Shown here one piece after another: positions 26,107-35,407 of a stretch of DNA of 64,000 nucleotides. Position 1 is the first letter of the stretch, and each line of letters begins with the position of its first letter. A program made the position numbers and the translations under genes. The stretch is from CAYJEQ01 sp964369235 (GTDB taxonomy: Bacteria > Bacillota > Clostridia > Oscillospirales > Ruminococcaceae), in the NCBI GenBank assembly GCA_964369235.1, contig CAYJEQ010000004.1:19751-83750 (forward strand), given 5' to 3'. The notes under the pieces are model-generated. The model was not told where the DNA came from, did not search any database, and saw only the letters and a program-made list of their open reading frames with translations.

Positions 26107-26111
26107 ATAAT

Positions 26112-26140
26112 AAAAGGATAGGTGAAAACCTATCCTTTTT
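26112..26140 (+). terminator. Terminator after the alarmone synthetase gene
   Basis: AAAGGATAGGT pairs with ACCTATCCTTT across a GAAA loop, followed by T residues. It lies 6 nt after the stop codon. Confidence 0.88.
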
Positions 26141-26141
26141 C

Positions 26142-26165
26142 GGCTCTTTGTCAATAGTTGGGGTA
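26142..26165. repeat. End fragment of the palindromic repeat family
   Basis: GGCTCTTTGTCAATAGTTGG then GGT matches the reversed right end of the ~90-bp element (GGTTCTTTACCAAATGTTGG). The rest of the element is missing, so this is a solo end or relic. Confidence 0.45.
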
Positions 26166-26353
26166 GAAGATAAAAAAGAATGACTTGTATATTAAAGGAT
26201 AATTACATTTGATAATATTATAACGATAATAATGTAATGTAAAATGTTACCATAAACTTAATAAGTTTTGCTATAGTAAAACTTGCTAATTCATAGTAAA
26301 CTAACAATAAAAATGTATATATTAGATATAATTTATGCAAAATCTATAATTTA

Positions 26354-26382
26354 TTGACACTGATAACTTAATGATATATAAT
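26354..26382 (+). promoter_or_regulatory. Consensus promoter of the Fur-family/QueD-like operon
   Basis: TTGACA (26354-26359) and TATAAT (26377-26382) are exactly 17 nt apart, a perfect sigma-A promoter about 40 nt before the ATG. CTTAAT and ATTAAG flank the -10 as an inverted pair and could be an operator for autoregulation. The rest of the 318-nt gap (26166-26353) is AT-rich with nothing recognisable. Confidence 0.75.
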
Positions 26383-26424
26383 CCTATTAAGCAATAATGT
26401 GGATTTTAAAAGGGGTTAAGTAAC

Positions 26425-26817
26425 ATGAAAAGGACGACAATACAAAGGAAGGTGATTCTAGAAACACTTAACTTAGTAGCCAATCACCCTACAGCAGAAG
26501 AATTATACGATATTATATCAACTAGCTACCCCCATATTAGTAAGGCTACAGTATATCGCAATCTAAGTCTACTAGCGACAGAGGGAATTATTAGTAGGAT
26601 TGATACTGGTAATGCTGCAACTAGATTTGACCATAATACTAAACCACATTATCATGCCCAGTGCAGCATTTGTAGTCAGTTATCGGATATTGAGGATTTG
26701 GATAATGGATATATTATGATGCTACAAAAACAGATAGAAAAGCAGGGTGACTTTAAGGTAGATTCCTATAGTTTACTATTTCATGGGATTTGCAGTAAAT
26801 GTCAAAATAACACTTAA
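26425..26817 (+). CDS. Fur-family transcriptional regulator (PerR/Fur type)
   Basis: A 130-residue winged-helix metalloregulator. The DNA-binding domain shows TAEELYDIISTSYPHISKATVYRNLSLL, and the C-terminal part has the metal-site segment HYHAQCSIC and a second CxxC (CSKC), the structural zinc site of Fur/PerR proteins. Whether it senses iron, manganese, zinc or peroxide cannot be told. It is followed after 19 nt by a QueD-like gene, hinting that it may control that gene and itself. Confidence 0.92.
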   Translation: MKRTTIQRKVILETLNLVANHPTAEELYDIISTSYPHISKATVYRNLSLLATEGIISRIDTGNAATRFDHNTKPHYHAQCSICSQLSDIEDLDNGYIMMLQKQIEKQGDFKVDSYSLLFHGICSKCQNNT

Positions 26818-26836
26818 GAATAATAGGAGGATTATT

Positions 26837-27403
26837 ATGAGAAGTATTACAACACTGGATTTACAGTACGCACACAGATTTTATGGTTTTAAAGGTGAGG
26901 CTCAGTATCTACACGGACATACAGGTATTTTAACACTAGAGGTTGAAGGCGATGTTAACATGGGAGTTAATATGGTATTCCCATGTAATGAAATTCAGAA
27001 AACTGCTTGGGAAGTGTTAAAGAATTTTGACCATTCTCTAATTTTAAGAGAAGATGATCCACTACTACCAGCAATTTTAAAGGTATATGAGGAAACAGGT
27101 CTTAAAGACGGTACACCAGAAAATACTATGAAGGGGCCAGCTTTTAAAACTGAACTAGCTACTGCTTATCCAGATTGTAGACTAGTGGTAACTAAGGAAA
27201 CAATGACTGTAGAAGGTATGATTAAGATAGTTTACGAACTACTAAAAGATAAGCTTAACATTGCAAAAATTACCTTTACAAGTGGTGTTAACGCAGCCTC
27301 AGCAGAGTATGAAACTAAAAATGATTTAGATCTATGTCCACTATGTGGTATTACAATGGGCGAAGACCATGTATGTCCAAAATGTAACTACAAAAGACCA
27401 TAG
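26837..27403 (+). CDS. QueD/6-pyruvoyl-tetrahydropterin synthase-like protein with C-terminal zinc ribbon
   Basis: The ~188-residue protein has the 6-PTPS/QueD fold: YAHRF (H13) and LHGHTG (H26, H28) form the zinc triad, and FDHSLIL and ETMTVEGM are family landmarks. The catalytic cysteine normally four residues before HGH is replaced (A22), so it may not perform the usual 6-carboxytetrahydropterin reaction. The C-terminus adds a zinc ribbon, CPLCGITMGEDHVCPKC, absent from standard QueD. ATG 26837 has a strong AGGAGG. It shares an operon with a Fur-family regulator, so metal control is plausible. Confidence 0.82.
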   Translation: MRSITTLDLQYAHRFYGFKGEAQYLHGHTGILTLEVEGDVNMGVNMVFPCNEIQKTAWEVLKNFDHSLILREDDPLLPAILKVYEETGLKDGTPENTMKGPAFKTELATAYPDCRLVVTKETMTVEGMIKIVYELLKDKLNIAKITFTSGVNAASAEYETKNDLDLCPLCGITMGEDHVCPKCNYKRP

Positions 27404-27427
27404 TACCATTATATAGTTAATATAATA

Positions 27428-27460
27428 GGGGCTATTCCTTTAACAGAGGGAATAGCCTCT
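27428..27460 (+). terminator. Terminator after the QueD-like gene
   Basis: GGGGCTATTCC pairs with GGAATAGCCTC and is followed by TTTAT. It lies 25 nt after the stop codon. Confidence 0.7.
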
Positions 27461-27477
27461 TTATGGTTAAATAAAGA

Positions 27478-27567
27478 GGTTCTACATCAATTGTTTGTGT
27501 GCCTTCCCTAGCCGACGGCGAGGGAAGGCACACAATATAATTTTACCACAACATTTGGTAAAGAACC
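27478..27567. repeat. Palindromic repeat element, copy 2
   Basis: This is the most complete copy. Short terminal inverted repeats GGTTCT and AGAACC bound about 90 bp; the central palindrome has TTGTGTGCCTTCCCT (27495-27509) opposite AGGGAAGGCACACAA (27521-27535) with a GCCGACGGC loop. It lies between convergent genes. Confidence 0.85.
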
Positions 27568-27636
27568 AATAAAGACCTAAGGTGTGAATCTAATATAATT
27601 CTATGACCTATTTCTAGGATTTTGCCAAAGAAAATA

Positions 27637-27668
27637 AAAAACAGTGTGAAAAATTCACACTGTTTTTT
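27637..27668. terminator. Bidirectional terminator
   Basis: AAAACAGTGTGAA pairs with TTCACACTGTTTT, with A- and T-runs on each side. It serves the end of the EAL phosphodiesterase gene on the minus strand and possibly the plus-strand transcript. Confidence 0.85.
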
Positions 27669-27688
27669 CTATTTATAGTTTTAATTAT

Positions 27689-30610
27689 TTAAAAATCCGA
27701 AAGCATATTATAGTAATTCTTATCACTAAACAATATATCAGCAAATGCTTCTTCGTTCATAGGTCTATCAAAATAGTACCCCTGAGCAATGTCACAGCCA
27801 ATATCTCTTAACCAGACTGCCTGTTCTTCTGTTTCGATACCCTCTGCAACAATCTTCATTTTAAGATGTTTAGCCATATTAATTAGATTTGTAATTATAA
27901 TTGTGCTTTTCTCGTTCTGTTCTTTATAGCCAAAGAATGCCTTATCTAACTTAATAACATCAACTTCAACATCACTTAAACGGTTTAGTGAGGATTCACC
28001 AGCACCAAAGTCATCTAAGGATATCTCAAATCCCATATTTCTAAAATGTGTAATTTTATCTAGGAATTTAGTTTCGTTGCCGATAATTGCACTTTCGGTA
28101 ATCTCTAGCTCTATCTCATCAGGAGAAAGTTTGTATTTAGAGATAATCTTATATAAATCTGTAGCTATATTATCCTCTAGTACAGTCCAAGCTGATAGAT
28201 TAACAGAAATCTTTGGTATAAATAGTATTTCTTTATTTGAGCTAATAAATTTACACACTTCCTCTAAAACATATTTATCTAGAGAAGATATAAAGCCATT
28301 GCTTTCAAATATAGGGATAAATGAATCAGGATAGATGGTATTACCATGTTTAGGTAGCCAACGAACAAGGGCTTCTGCACCACAAATTTCTAAGGTGTTA
28401 AAGTCAACCTTAGGCTGGTAGTATACAGAGAACTCTCGGTCAATTAGGGCTGATTCCATCTTAATGGTAATATCTATTCGGTCATCATACTGCTTTCTCA
28501 TCTTATCATCAAATAGGGTAAAGGTAGTACCATGTTTATTCTTACCACACTGTCTTGCCCAGTCAGCATATCCAATCATGTTATTAGAGCTTTCTAAACA
28601 GTTAGAAATCACATAGGTACCAAAGGACATACTAAGATTAAACTTATCACTAAGAACGCTTCTAACTGCTGGTAGAATATCCGATAGATAAATTTCCTCA
28701 ATCTGTTTACCGGCATTAACCTTTCTAAAGACGATAAACTGATCTGCAGTTCGTCTCATTATACAACACTCAGGTTCGGAGAAAACAGCTTCAAGGGTTT
28801 TACCGATGGTTTTAATAACCTCGCTACCTTTCTCCATACCGAAATATGTGTTAATAGACCTAAATAAATCAATATCTAAAGATATAAACTCATAGCTATA
28901 AGGTGTGGCATTTGCAAGTAGCTTCTTGGTTTCCTGTCTAAATTTATTATGGGTATATAGTCCAGTAACTGGGTCAATATCCTGAGTCATTAGTATTAGC
29001 TTTTTGTTTTTATCCTGCTCATAAATTGCGTATAACAAGAAGGCAATAATAATCATAATAAATCCAAATAGGATATAAATCCCATAATCACCTAAAAAGT
29101 CACTTAAAGTGTAGTTGTTAGAGTATTCATTAATATTATCAAGTATTATTCCTTGGAATACATTAATGTCAATAGTATCCTGTATAACATTAAATATAGG
29201 CACATATTCTGCTGATATTTCTTTAGAGATAAGTAGCTTAAATGGTAGCTCGGTATTTATAGGCAGAATAAGCTCAGTTTCATTATTTATAGTTGGTGTA
29301 ATATAGGTTGAGGTGGTTTCAGTAAAGGCAAGAATATCAATAATGCCTTCGTTATAATCCTGTGTCAGATGTTCTATGCTATCATAGAATACTATTTCAC
29401 AGTTAGGGAAGGCAGCAAGGAAACTCTCGTAATCTACAAATAGATAATGAAGCATACCGATAGTTTTACCAGCATCAAGCATAGCATTCACACTCTCATA
29501 GCCAGCTGATTCTTGACGGTCAAGGGCAGCATAAAGTGGTATGGAGTAAAAGGCTTCGGTAGTATCATAGTACTGATTTAATAATGTATTGTTATCCCCT
29601 GATAATGTTAACAGTATATCAAAATTTTCATGAATGGTATTTGGATCGTTAAAATTGTAAGGCAGATAGTTAAACTTAACATTATATATCTGAGCAAAGT
29701 AATCTAAGGTGTCAACAAGGATACCGGCAGGTTGATTATCTGCATTTTTATAGGAGGCAGGAGGCTGGTTAGCAATGTAACCAACATTTAGCACCCTAGA
29801 GGAAAGCAGATCCTTCTCTGAGCGTCTAAGTTGACGGTGTATAAACTGAATATCATCTTCAATATAGTTTCCGCCTATTTCCCATAGAAAATCTGCTTCT
29901 TCTCTTAGTATCTGTCCAAGTTCATCATCAATACTAGCTAGTAGCTGGGTATTTTCAGGAATGGTGGCAAGACCGATACTATAAACGCCAATATTAAGAG
30001 CATTATACATCCCCTCGGCATCATCATGAAGAGAATACATCATATAAAAGTCACCTGGGATCTCTGTATAGTCAAAGATGGAGCCATAAACAAAGTTTAC
30101 AGAGATATCATGCTCCTGACAATATTCTAAAAGAACATCATTACCTATATTGTTAGGATAGGTAACAACAGTTTTACCGTTAAAAGCCTGAGGATCATCA
30201 TAGCAAATTGCACTATCACTACTAGCAAGATAAAGATAAACCCTACCTAGTGGCATATTAGAATAGACTAGATCGTCATTATTTGCTATTTTTTCTTCTT
30301 CGGTAGGTATTAAATATAGACCTACTATATCAATAGCACCGTTATCAAGAGAATCCCTATAGTTTTCATCTATTGGTATATACTGAAACTCATAATCGCT
30401 TATCTCGGCTATTTTCTCAAAGATGTCATAGCCATAACCTTTCTGGCTATAGCTGTACATATCTTCAATAATATTATTATACTCTGGAATATACCCAACC
30501 TTAACGGTTGTTTTGCTATCCCCATAACTATCTATAACAGTAGTGAATCCAATTAGTAAAAAACTAATACATATTAAACTGAGTATAGTCCTGTGTACTT
30601 TATTAATCAT
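27689..30610 (-). CDS. Periplasmic-sensor EAL phosphodiesterase with degenerate GGDEF domain
   Basis: The 973-residue protein has an N-terminal membrane segment/signal (about 8-28), two tandem SBP_bac_3-like solute-binding domains outside the cell (about 35-255 and 270-500), a membrane helix (near 513-530), a GGDEF domain (about 560-690) and an EAL domain (about 720-965). The GGDEF signature is replaced by RTADQF near residue 620, so no cyclase activity is expected. The EAL motifs EALVRW (near 745), LEITESA, DDFGAGESSLNRL, KLDKAFF, VAEGIET and QGYYFDRP are intact, pointing to c-di-GMP hydrolysis controlled by a small extracellular ligand. It is third in an operon with a kinase and response regulator. 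Confidence 0.92.
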   Translation of the reverse strand: MINKVHRTILSLICISFLLIGFTTVIDSYGDSKTTVKVGYIPEYNNIIEDMYSYSQKGYGYDIFEKIAEISDYEFQYIPIDENYRDSLDNGAIDIVGLYLIPTEEEKIANNDDLVYSNMPLGRVYLYLASSDSAICYDDPQAFNGKTVVTYPNNIGNDVLLEYCQEHDISVNFVYGSIFDYTEIPGDFYMMYSLHDDAEGMYNALNIGVYSIGLATIPENTQLLASIDDELGQILREEADFLWEIGGNYIEDDIQFIHRQLRRSEKDLLSSRVLNVGYIANQPPASYKNADNQPAGILVDTLDYFAQIYNVKFNYLPYNFNDPNTIHENFDILLTLSGDNNTLLNQYYDTTEAFYSIPLYAALDRQESAGYESVNAMLDAGKTIGMLHYLFVDYESFLAAFPNCEIVFYDSIEHLTQDYNEGIIDILAFTETTSTYITPTINNETELILPINTELPFKLLISKEISAEYVPIFNVIQDTIDINVFQGIILDNINEYSNNYTLSDFLGDYGIYILFGFIMIIIAFLLYAIYEQDKNKKLILMTQDIDPVTGLYTHNKFRQETKKLLANATPYSYEFISLDIDLFRSINTYFGMEKGSEVIKTIGKTLEAVFSEPECCIMRRTADQFIVFRKVNAGKQIEEIYLSDILPAVRSVLSDKFNLSMSFGTYVISNCLESSNNMIGYADWARQCGKNKHGTTFTLFDDKMRKQYDDRIDITIKMESALIDREFSVYYQPKVDFNTLEICGAEALVRWLPKHGNTIYPDSFIPIFESNGFISSLDKYVLEEVCKFISSNKEILFIPKISVNLSAWTVLEDNIATDLYKIISKYKLSPDEIELEITESAIIGNETKFLDKITHFRNMGFEISLDDFGAGESSLNRLSDVEVDVIKLDKAFFGYKEQNEKSTIIITNLINMAKHLKMKIVAEGIETEEQAVWLRDIGCDIAQGYYFDRPMNEEAFADILFSDKNYYNMLSDF

Positions 30611-30680
30611 ACTACACCTTTCTAAATTTCTCCTTAGAAAAATTTATTAAGTAATTTTTCACAAAGCAGGTAAATACTGA

Positions 30681-31469
30681 TTACTTTTGTTTATTATTCA
30701 TAAGTTCCATTACAGCAAGTGTTGGCTCAGCCCAGTTGTATGACTTTAAGAATTCACCCATAAATAGATGAGTTTCACCATTTAAGTAGCGATAATAGTC
30801 ACAGTTAATCATACTGCTTTTAACTCTACACTGTCCGTATTTTTGCTCAACTAAATCACCAATATTATATGAATCTAGTATTCGTTTTAGTCTTGACATA
30901 TATGATCTAAAGCTATCCTTTGCTTTCTCAGCATCAAGATCCTCTAGAATTGTAGCTGAAAGCTCACTAGTTCTCACCCATTCACCTCTGCTATAAACTA
31001 GATATGCAAGGATTTCTTGGGCTTTTTCATTTTTAAACACTACATGACTGCCACCAATAGATACTCCAAAATTAGGGAAGCAGGTAACATCAATAGTCTG
31101 ATCAACAGGAGACATAGAGTAGAACTTTTTAATTAATTTGTCCACTTCTTCTCGGTCATAAGGCTTTGTAATATAACCTATTGCTGAGGTTTTCCAAGCA
31201 TCTAAGGAATACTCATTAAATGCTGTAGCAAAAGCATAAAGAGGTTTATTTGGTGAGGCTTCTAGTTGTTCAGCCACCTCTAAGCCACTCATACCAGGCA
31301 TTTCAATATCTAGAAACACTAGATCCACAGGATTATTTAGTATAAACTTTAGTGCCTCTACACTATTTCCAAAGGAGCCTACAATCTCTAGATTGCTATA
31401 TGTGTTAAGGATAATCTCAAGAATCCTTCTAGCACTGGGCATGTCATCTACTAATACAACTTTTTTCAT
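30681..31469 (-). CDS. Response regulator with winged-helix (SARP-like) output domain
   Basis: The 262-residue protein has a receiver domain (about 1-120) with VDDMPSARR, phosphoacceptor D54 in FLDIEMPGMSG, and K102 in ITKPY. Its C-terminal domain (about 145-225) is a winged helix of the Trans_reg_C/SARP kind (AQEILAYLVYSRGEWVRTSELSATI, SYMSRLKRIL), followed by about 35 helical residues. It is the partner of the LytS-type kinase upstream. The start is ATG 31469, after AGGAATGG; a 100-N assembly gap begins 16 nt upstream, so the true distance to the kinase gene is unknown. Confidence 0.9.
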   Translation of the reverse strand: MKKVVLVDDMPSARRILEIILNTYSNLEIVGSFGNSVEALKFILNNPVDLVFLDIEMPGMSGLEVAEQLEASPNKPLYAFATAFNEYSLDAWKTSAIGYITKPYDREEVDKLIKKFYSMSPVDQTIDVTCFPNFGVSIGGSHVVFKNEKAQEILAYLVYSRGEWVRTSELSATILEDLDAEKAKDSFRSYMSRLKRILDSYNIGDLVEQKYGQCRVKSSMINCDYYRYLNGETHLFMGEFLKSYNWAEPTLAVMELMNNKQK

Positions 31470-31485
31470 ACTTATGACCATTCCT

Positions 31486-31585
31486 NNNNNNNNNNNNNNN
31501 NNNNNNNNNNNNNNNNNNNNNNNNNNNNNNNNNNNNNNNNNNNNNNNNNNNNNNNNNNNNNNNNNNNNNNNNNNNNNNNNNNNNN
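31486..31585. other. Assembly gap (100 N)
   Basis: A run of exactly 100 N, the conventional size for a gap of unknown length, between the kinase and response regulator genes. A small gene could be missing here. Confidence 0.95.
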
Positions 31586-31619
31586 CTTTGATTTTATGTA
31601 ATTTAATCAAAGGATAAAT

Positions 31620-33383
31620 CTATTTAATATATTGGGTGGTTTCTTTATTTCGAGGGATAGCTATGGTAACCTGTGTACCACGATCTATCTCACTACTAAC
31701 ATCTACAGTGCCACCTACCAGATGTTTTAAACGGTAGATAATACTTTTAGTGGAACTATCATAGGCATCTGTACCAGTATCTTTAGTTGAGGTTTCAGGC
31801 TTGTACCCAATTCCGTCGTCCTGTATTGTTATAATGATTTTGTTATTATGCTGGGAGGTTGATAGATATATAGAACCAGTGCTAGCTCTTTTTCTGATAC
31901 CGTGCTTTACTGCATTTTCCACTAAAGGTTGCAGTGTAAGTGGTGGCACTAGAAAATCAGATACTAGTATATTCTCCACATAATTTACCTCATCGCCATA
32001 ACAAATTTTTTGTACAGCAATATATTCATGAATATATTTAAGCTCATCATTAAAAGGCACAAGGGTTTTATTTGATATAAGATTAAAGCTACTGCGCATA
32101 TATTTTGCCAGTGCGCCAATAGCGTCTACAGCTTCCATAGGATCACGATAGCACAGCTCCTGTATGGATAAGAGGGTGTTACTAACTAGATGGGGCTGCA
32201 TCTTAACAGAAATCAGACTTAGCTGGCTCATTTTCAGCTTTTCTTTTGCTGCACTTAACTCGCCTTTCTTAATAAAGCTATCTGTTACAAGATTTACAAA
32301 AGCTGATAGAGATACAAATACGAAGAATAATCTTAGCATTATAGCAGATGTTTCATAGTTACCCATTACAAATGTCATAACTTCATAAACGATAAAAGTT
32401 GTGATAACTATAATATTAGGTATACCAAGTTTACCGATTTTACTAGTACCTGTTATATCTGCTTGATACTCTTTAATTTTAAGTATTAAAACATAAATCA
32501 TTCCTATGAATGTTATTATAAAAAAGGAGAATATGCTATCTAATAAATCCATAGTAGAGGTAAACTGCAAAATTAGTGCAACAGCTACATTTAGAAAACT
32601 TAGTTTAGAGATGAAGATAATATTTCTTCTTGCTTTACCAGTGTAGTTTCTAGACATTTCTAAAAAGAAAAATCCCGACATAAGCAGCAGTGCTGTATAG
32701 GTAAATATACGCTCAATAGGTGCTGGTAGTAGCTGGTAATAAAACTTCTGAGCTTCACCAAAACTCCAGATACTAATGAGAATTTGCACAATACCAATAG
32801 TGGAGTATTTAAAAAACAACTCCTTGCTATTATAGGCAAAGCAAAGTAGAAGGGTAATACACCCAGAAACAAATACCACTAAGCTAATAGCAATGGAAGG
32901 GGCACTTACAGCAGAGGCATACTCTGCAATATCTAGTGCATCTCCAAGTATTACCTTGTTTTTAAACTGGCTTATAGACTCGTAACTACTGTTAAGCTCA
33001 AATGTAATGGACAGTATACTTTCGTCCTGAGGCATAGGAAGTATATGCCATTTACTTATAGCACTTTCCCCAAAGGAGGTAGGGTGCTCACGATAATACT
33101 CATAGGTTAGCTGATCGTTTTCGTAAACTTTCATCTCCTGATGAACAGTTCTAATAGCAAAGGAGTCACCGAAATCGTCAGGGTTTCTTATGTTAATTTT
33201 GATTACTGAATCCCCGGAGGAATCAGTAGAAGAATAGAAGCTATAATTATCATATATGAAAAGATCTTTAGAGATATTATCCATATGAACTTCATAAAAA
33301 TAATAAACTAATACAAAGATTAGTATACTAATCAGAATAAGAGCTCTATTTAAATTTTTTTCCTTTTTAAAAATTGAATCCAT
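31620..33383 (-). CDS. LytS-type sensor histidine kinase with 7TMR-DISM-like sensor
   Basis: The 587-residue membrane kinase has an N-terminal helix (about 12-32), an extracytoplasmic beta domain (about 35-155), about seven membrane helices (about 160-365), a His_kinase domain and a C-terminal HATPase. The phosphoacceptor is probably H398 in KMQPHLVSNTLLSIQEL, a variant of the usual NPHFLFNTLN box. PLVENAVKHGIRKR is the N box and DDGIGY the G1 box. It leads an operon with the response regulator and EAL protein. The start follows AGGAGGGGG. Confidence 0.9.
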   Translation of the reverse strand: MDSIFKKEKNLNRALILISILIFVLVYYFYEVHMDNISKDLFIYDNYSFYSSTDSSGDSVIKINIRNPDDFGDSFAIRTVHQEMKVYENDQLTYEYYREHPTSFGESAISKWHILPMPQDESILSITFELNSSYESISQFKNKVILGDALDIAEYASAVSAPSIAISLVVFVSGCITLLLCFAYNSKELFFKYSTIGIVQILISIWSFGEAQKFYYQLLPAPIERIFTYTALLLMSGFFFLEMSRNYTGKARRNIIFISKLSFLNVAVALILQFTSTMDLLDSIFSFFIITFIGMIYVLILKIKEYQADITGTSKIGKLGIPNIIVITTFIVYEVMTFVMGNYETSAIMLRLFFVFVSLSAFVNLVTDSFIKKGELSAAKEKLKMSQLSLISVKMQPHLVSNTLLSIQELCYRDPMEAVDAIGALAKYMRSSFNLISNKTLVPFNDELKYIHEYIAVQKICYGDEVNYVENILVSDFLVPPLTLQPLVENAVKHGIRKRASTGSIYLSTSQHNNKIIITIQDDGIGYKPETSTKDTGTDAYDSSTKSIIYRLKHLVGGTVDVSSEIDRGTQVTIAIPRNKETTQYIK

Positions 33384-33511
33384 TAGGAATCCCCCTCCTA
33401 ACCTTACATTAAGGTTTGAAGTAATATATTGTTAATAACTTACATAAATATACCCAATTAATTGTAATATAAATAGTGGGAAATTTCAATGTAAAATTAT
33501 GACAATTCGTC

Positions 33512-34546
33512 TTAAAATATGCCTAAAAAAGATAAATCTATTAAGCCAAGTTGATATAATATCTGTGATATAGACAGAACAATAAAAATCACCATACCGG
33601 CATTTAGGATACCATGTTTTATAAATCCACCAAATGATAGATCCATTTCTGTTTCTTTTATAAATAGCTTTCTAAAACTTATGATCCAAAAAATCAGCCC
33701 AAGAAATAGAATAGTTATGATTAACAGTCCGATAAAAAGGAATATCCCTACAATGGACAGCACCTCAGGGCTTGTAAATATCTCTATAGCCATCTGATTG
33801 TCCATATCCTCAGGTAGAGTGGAAAGATAGTCCAGTGTGTTGCTATCAATAAATGGCATAACAAATATAGCAATACTTCCTAAGAAATTAATCATACCAT
33901 GAAGTATAATACAGTATAGAAGACTACCACTGCGAATGTATACATAAGCTAGGAACATACCTGTGATAAATGCATAGACAAACTGCTGTAAATTACCATG
34001 AAATAGCCCAAAAACCAGCCCAGAGGTAAAAATAGCAGCAAGCTCACCATGTTTAATAATACGATCAATAAGAAGTTTTCTACAGAATATCTCCTCAAAA
34101 ATTGGTGCTAGGATTACAGTAACTAAAAAAACTGCTCCTACATCAATGGATGCAAGGACTTCATCTAATACATTTCCAATATCTTCTCCCGAATACTGGG
34201 ACACCGAGGAAATCATACCTTGGCTAATTAGATTACCTAGGAATATAAGTAGATACCCCATACAAAATAATTTCAGTATTTCAGAAGCTCTAATTTTAAT
34301 TTTAGGGATAGGGTTTTTCTCATGGTCTGGCAGTCTGAGAAAGAAGTATATAATAGTTGTTCCCACAATATAAGTTGCCGATTGAGCCACTATAAGTAGA
34401 GCTGTTTCTAAGTCACTACTTGATAGGAAGGAGCTACCTACTGATATCAGTAGTAATGTCAGTGGTAAAACTATTATATATGTACTAAGAGTAAATGCAG
34501 AAAAAGCCCAGCCTACCCTGCTAAAATCTTTAGATGGTTTGTGCAT
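33512..34546 (-). CDS. CPBP-family intramembrane glutamic protease
   Basis: The 344-residue protein has about eight membrane helices and the ABI/CPBP motifs: EEIFCRKLL (EExxxR, near residue 150), FGLFHGN (FxxxH) and a later GMINFLG (HGxxN). These form the active site of intramembrane CAAX-type proteases. In Firmicutes such proteins process peptides or give bacteriocin self-immunity; the role here is not clear. It is preceded by the repeated structured leader and is 129 nt upstream of the kinase operon on the same strand. Confidence 0.9.
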   Translation of the reverse strand: MHKPSKDFSRVGWAFSAFTLSTYIIVLPLTLLLISVGSSFLSSSDLETALLIVAQSATYIVGTTIIYFFLRLPDHEKNPIPKIKIRASEILKLFCMGYLLIFLGNLISQGMISSVSQYSGEDIGNVLDEVLASIDVGAVFLVTVILAPIFEEIFCRKLLIDRIIKHGELAAIFTSGLVFGLFHGNLQQFVYAFITGMFLAYVYIRSGSLLYCIILHGMINFLGSIAIFVMPFIDSNTLDYLSTLPEDMDNQMAIEIFTSPEVLSIVGIFLFIGLLIITILFLGLIFWIISFRKLFIKETEMDLSFGGFIKHGILNAGMVIFIVLSISQILYQLGLIDLSFLGIF

Positions 34547-34555
34547 AATAATCTT

Positions 34556-34689
34556 CGTTCCTTTCTTGAAGTTTTGTGTGATTTTGCCACAAGAGATTGT
34601 GTAGTGGAATAGTTTCCTTTAGAATATTTAGGGAAAAATACAAAACTCCAACATGAATAAATTCATGTAATTGAAACTATGTTTCAAAC
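34556..34689 (-). promoter_or_regulatory. Structured 5' leader element, copy 4 (CPBP protease gene)
   Basis: In transcript order: GTTTGAAAC...GTTTCAA hairpin (complement of 34671-34689), a CATG...CATG hairpin, then GTTTTGT pairing with ACAAAAC, then TTCAAGAAAGGAACG with the ribosome-binding site. The remaining gap to 34855 is AT-rich with nothing recognisable. Confidence 0.7.
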
Positions 34690-34855
34690 GATAACCATAT
34701 TTATACATATAGAGCTGCTGCTAATATTTAAGGTATATAATAATACAAAAAAGTTAACAGCAGACTCTATATAGTCATAGGTTTAATATTATACAGTATT
34801 TTACTTAAAAATTCAACATTTTAACGAAAGAATATTATATTATTAACGAAGAATA

Positions 34856-35191
34856 TTATATTGTAATTAATTTCTCATCTGATTTGATAATATCCGTTAA
34901 AGGGATACCCATTGGTTTAAGCTCGATACCTAGTTCCTGTAGCTGTTCAACCACACCAAAATGATTGGCACAAGCGATACAACCAATTACATTAACCCCA
35001 GCGTGCTGAGCCATCTTGATTTTTTCCTGTATACCTGTGTTTTCTGCAGTTAGCTTTGCAGTTGCACCCCAGATAATTAGGTCAATTTCGTCCCACCACT
35101 CTCGAGTTTTAGCATTAGTAGCATACATAAACACCATAGAATATGCTGTGTCTGGATTGTCGTTTGTCCATAGAATATTTAACTTACTCAT
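34856..35191 (-). CDS. DsrE-family protein
   Basis: The 111-residue cytoplasmic protein matches the DsrE/DsrF-like fold: an N-terminal strand KLNILWTNDNPDTAYSMVFMYATNA, IDLIIWGATAKL, and VIGCIACANHFGVVEQLQELGIEL with two cysteines (CIAC) near the position of the sulfur-carrying Cys in the family. DsrE proteins handle sulfur transfer in some bacteria; here only general membership is supported. The start follows AGGAGG. Confidence 0.85.
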   Translation of the reverse strand: MSKLNILWTNDNPDTAYSMVFMYATNAKTREWWDEIDLIIWGATAKLTAENTGIQEKIKMAQHAGVNVIGCIACANHFGVVEQLQELGIELKPMGIPLTDIIKSDEKLITI

Positions 35192-35407
35192 AAAAAATTC
35201 CTCCTTAGCTATATTTATAATATTATACCATTTATTTACTTTAAATGCCAGTATCTACTATACAATTGGTACAATTTTTGTGATATTATATTGGTGATAT
35301 AACTCTTATATGTTATAATGTACAGAAGTTATAACAAAGTATAGTGGAAAATCAGTAATATAAAAGCAAAATTTTCACCTATAAGAACATAAGAGGTATT
35401 AATAAAT

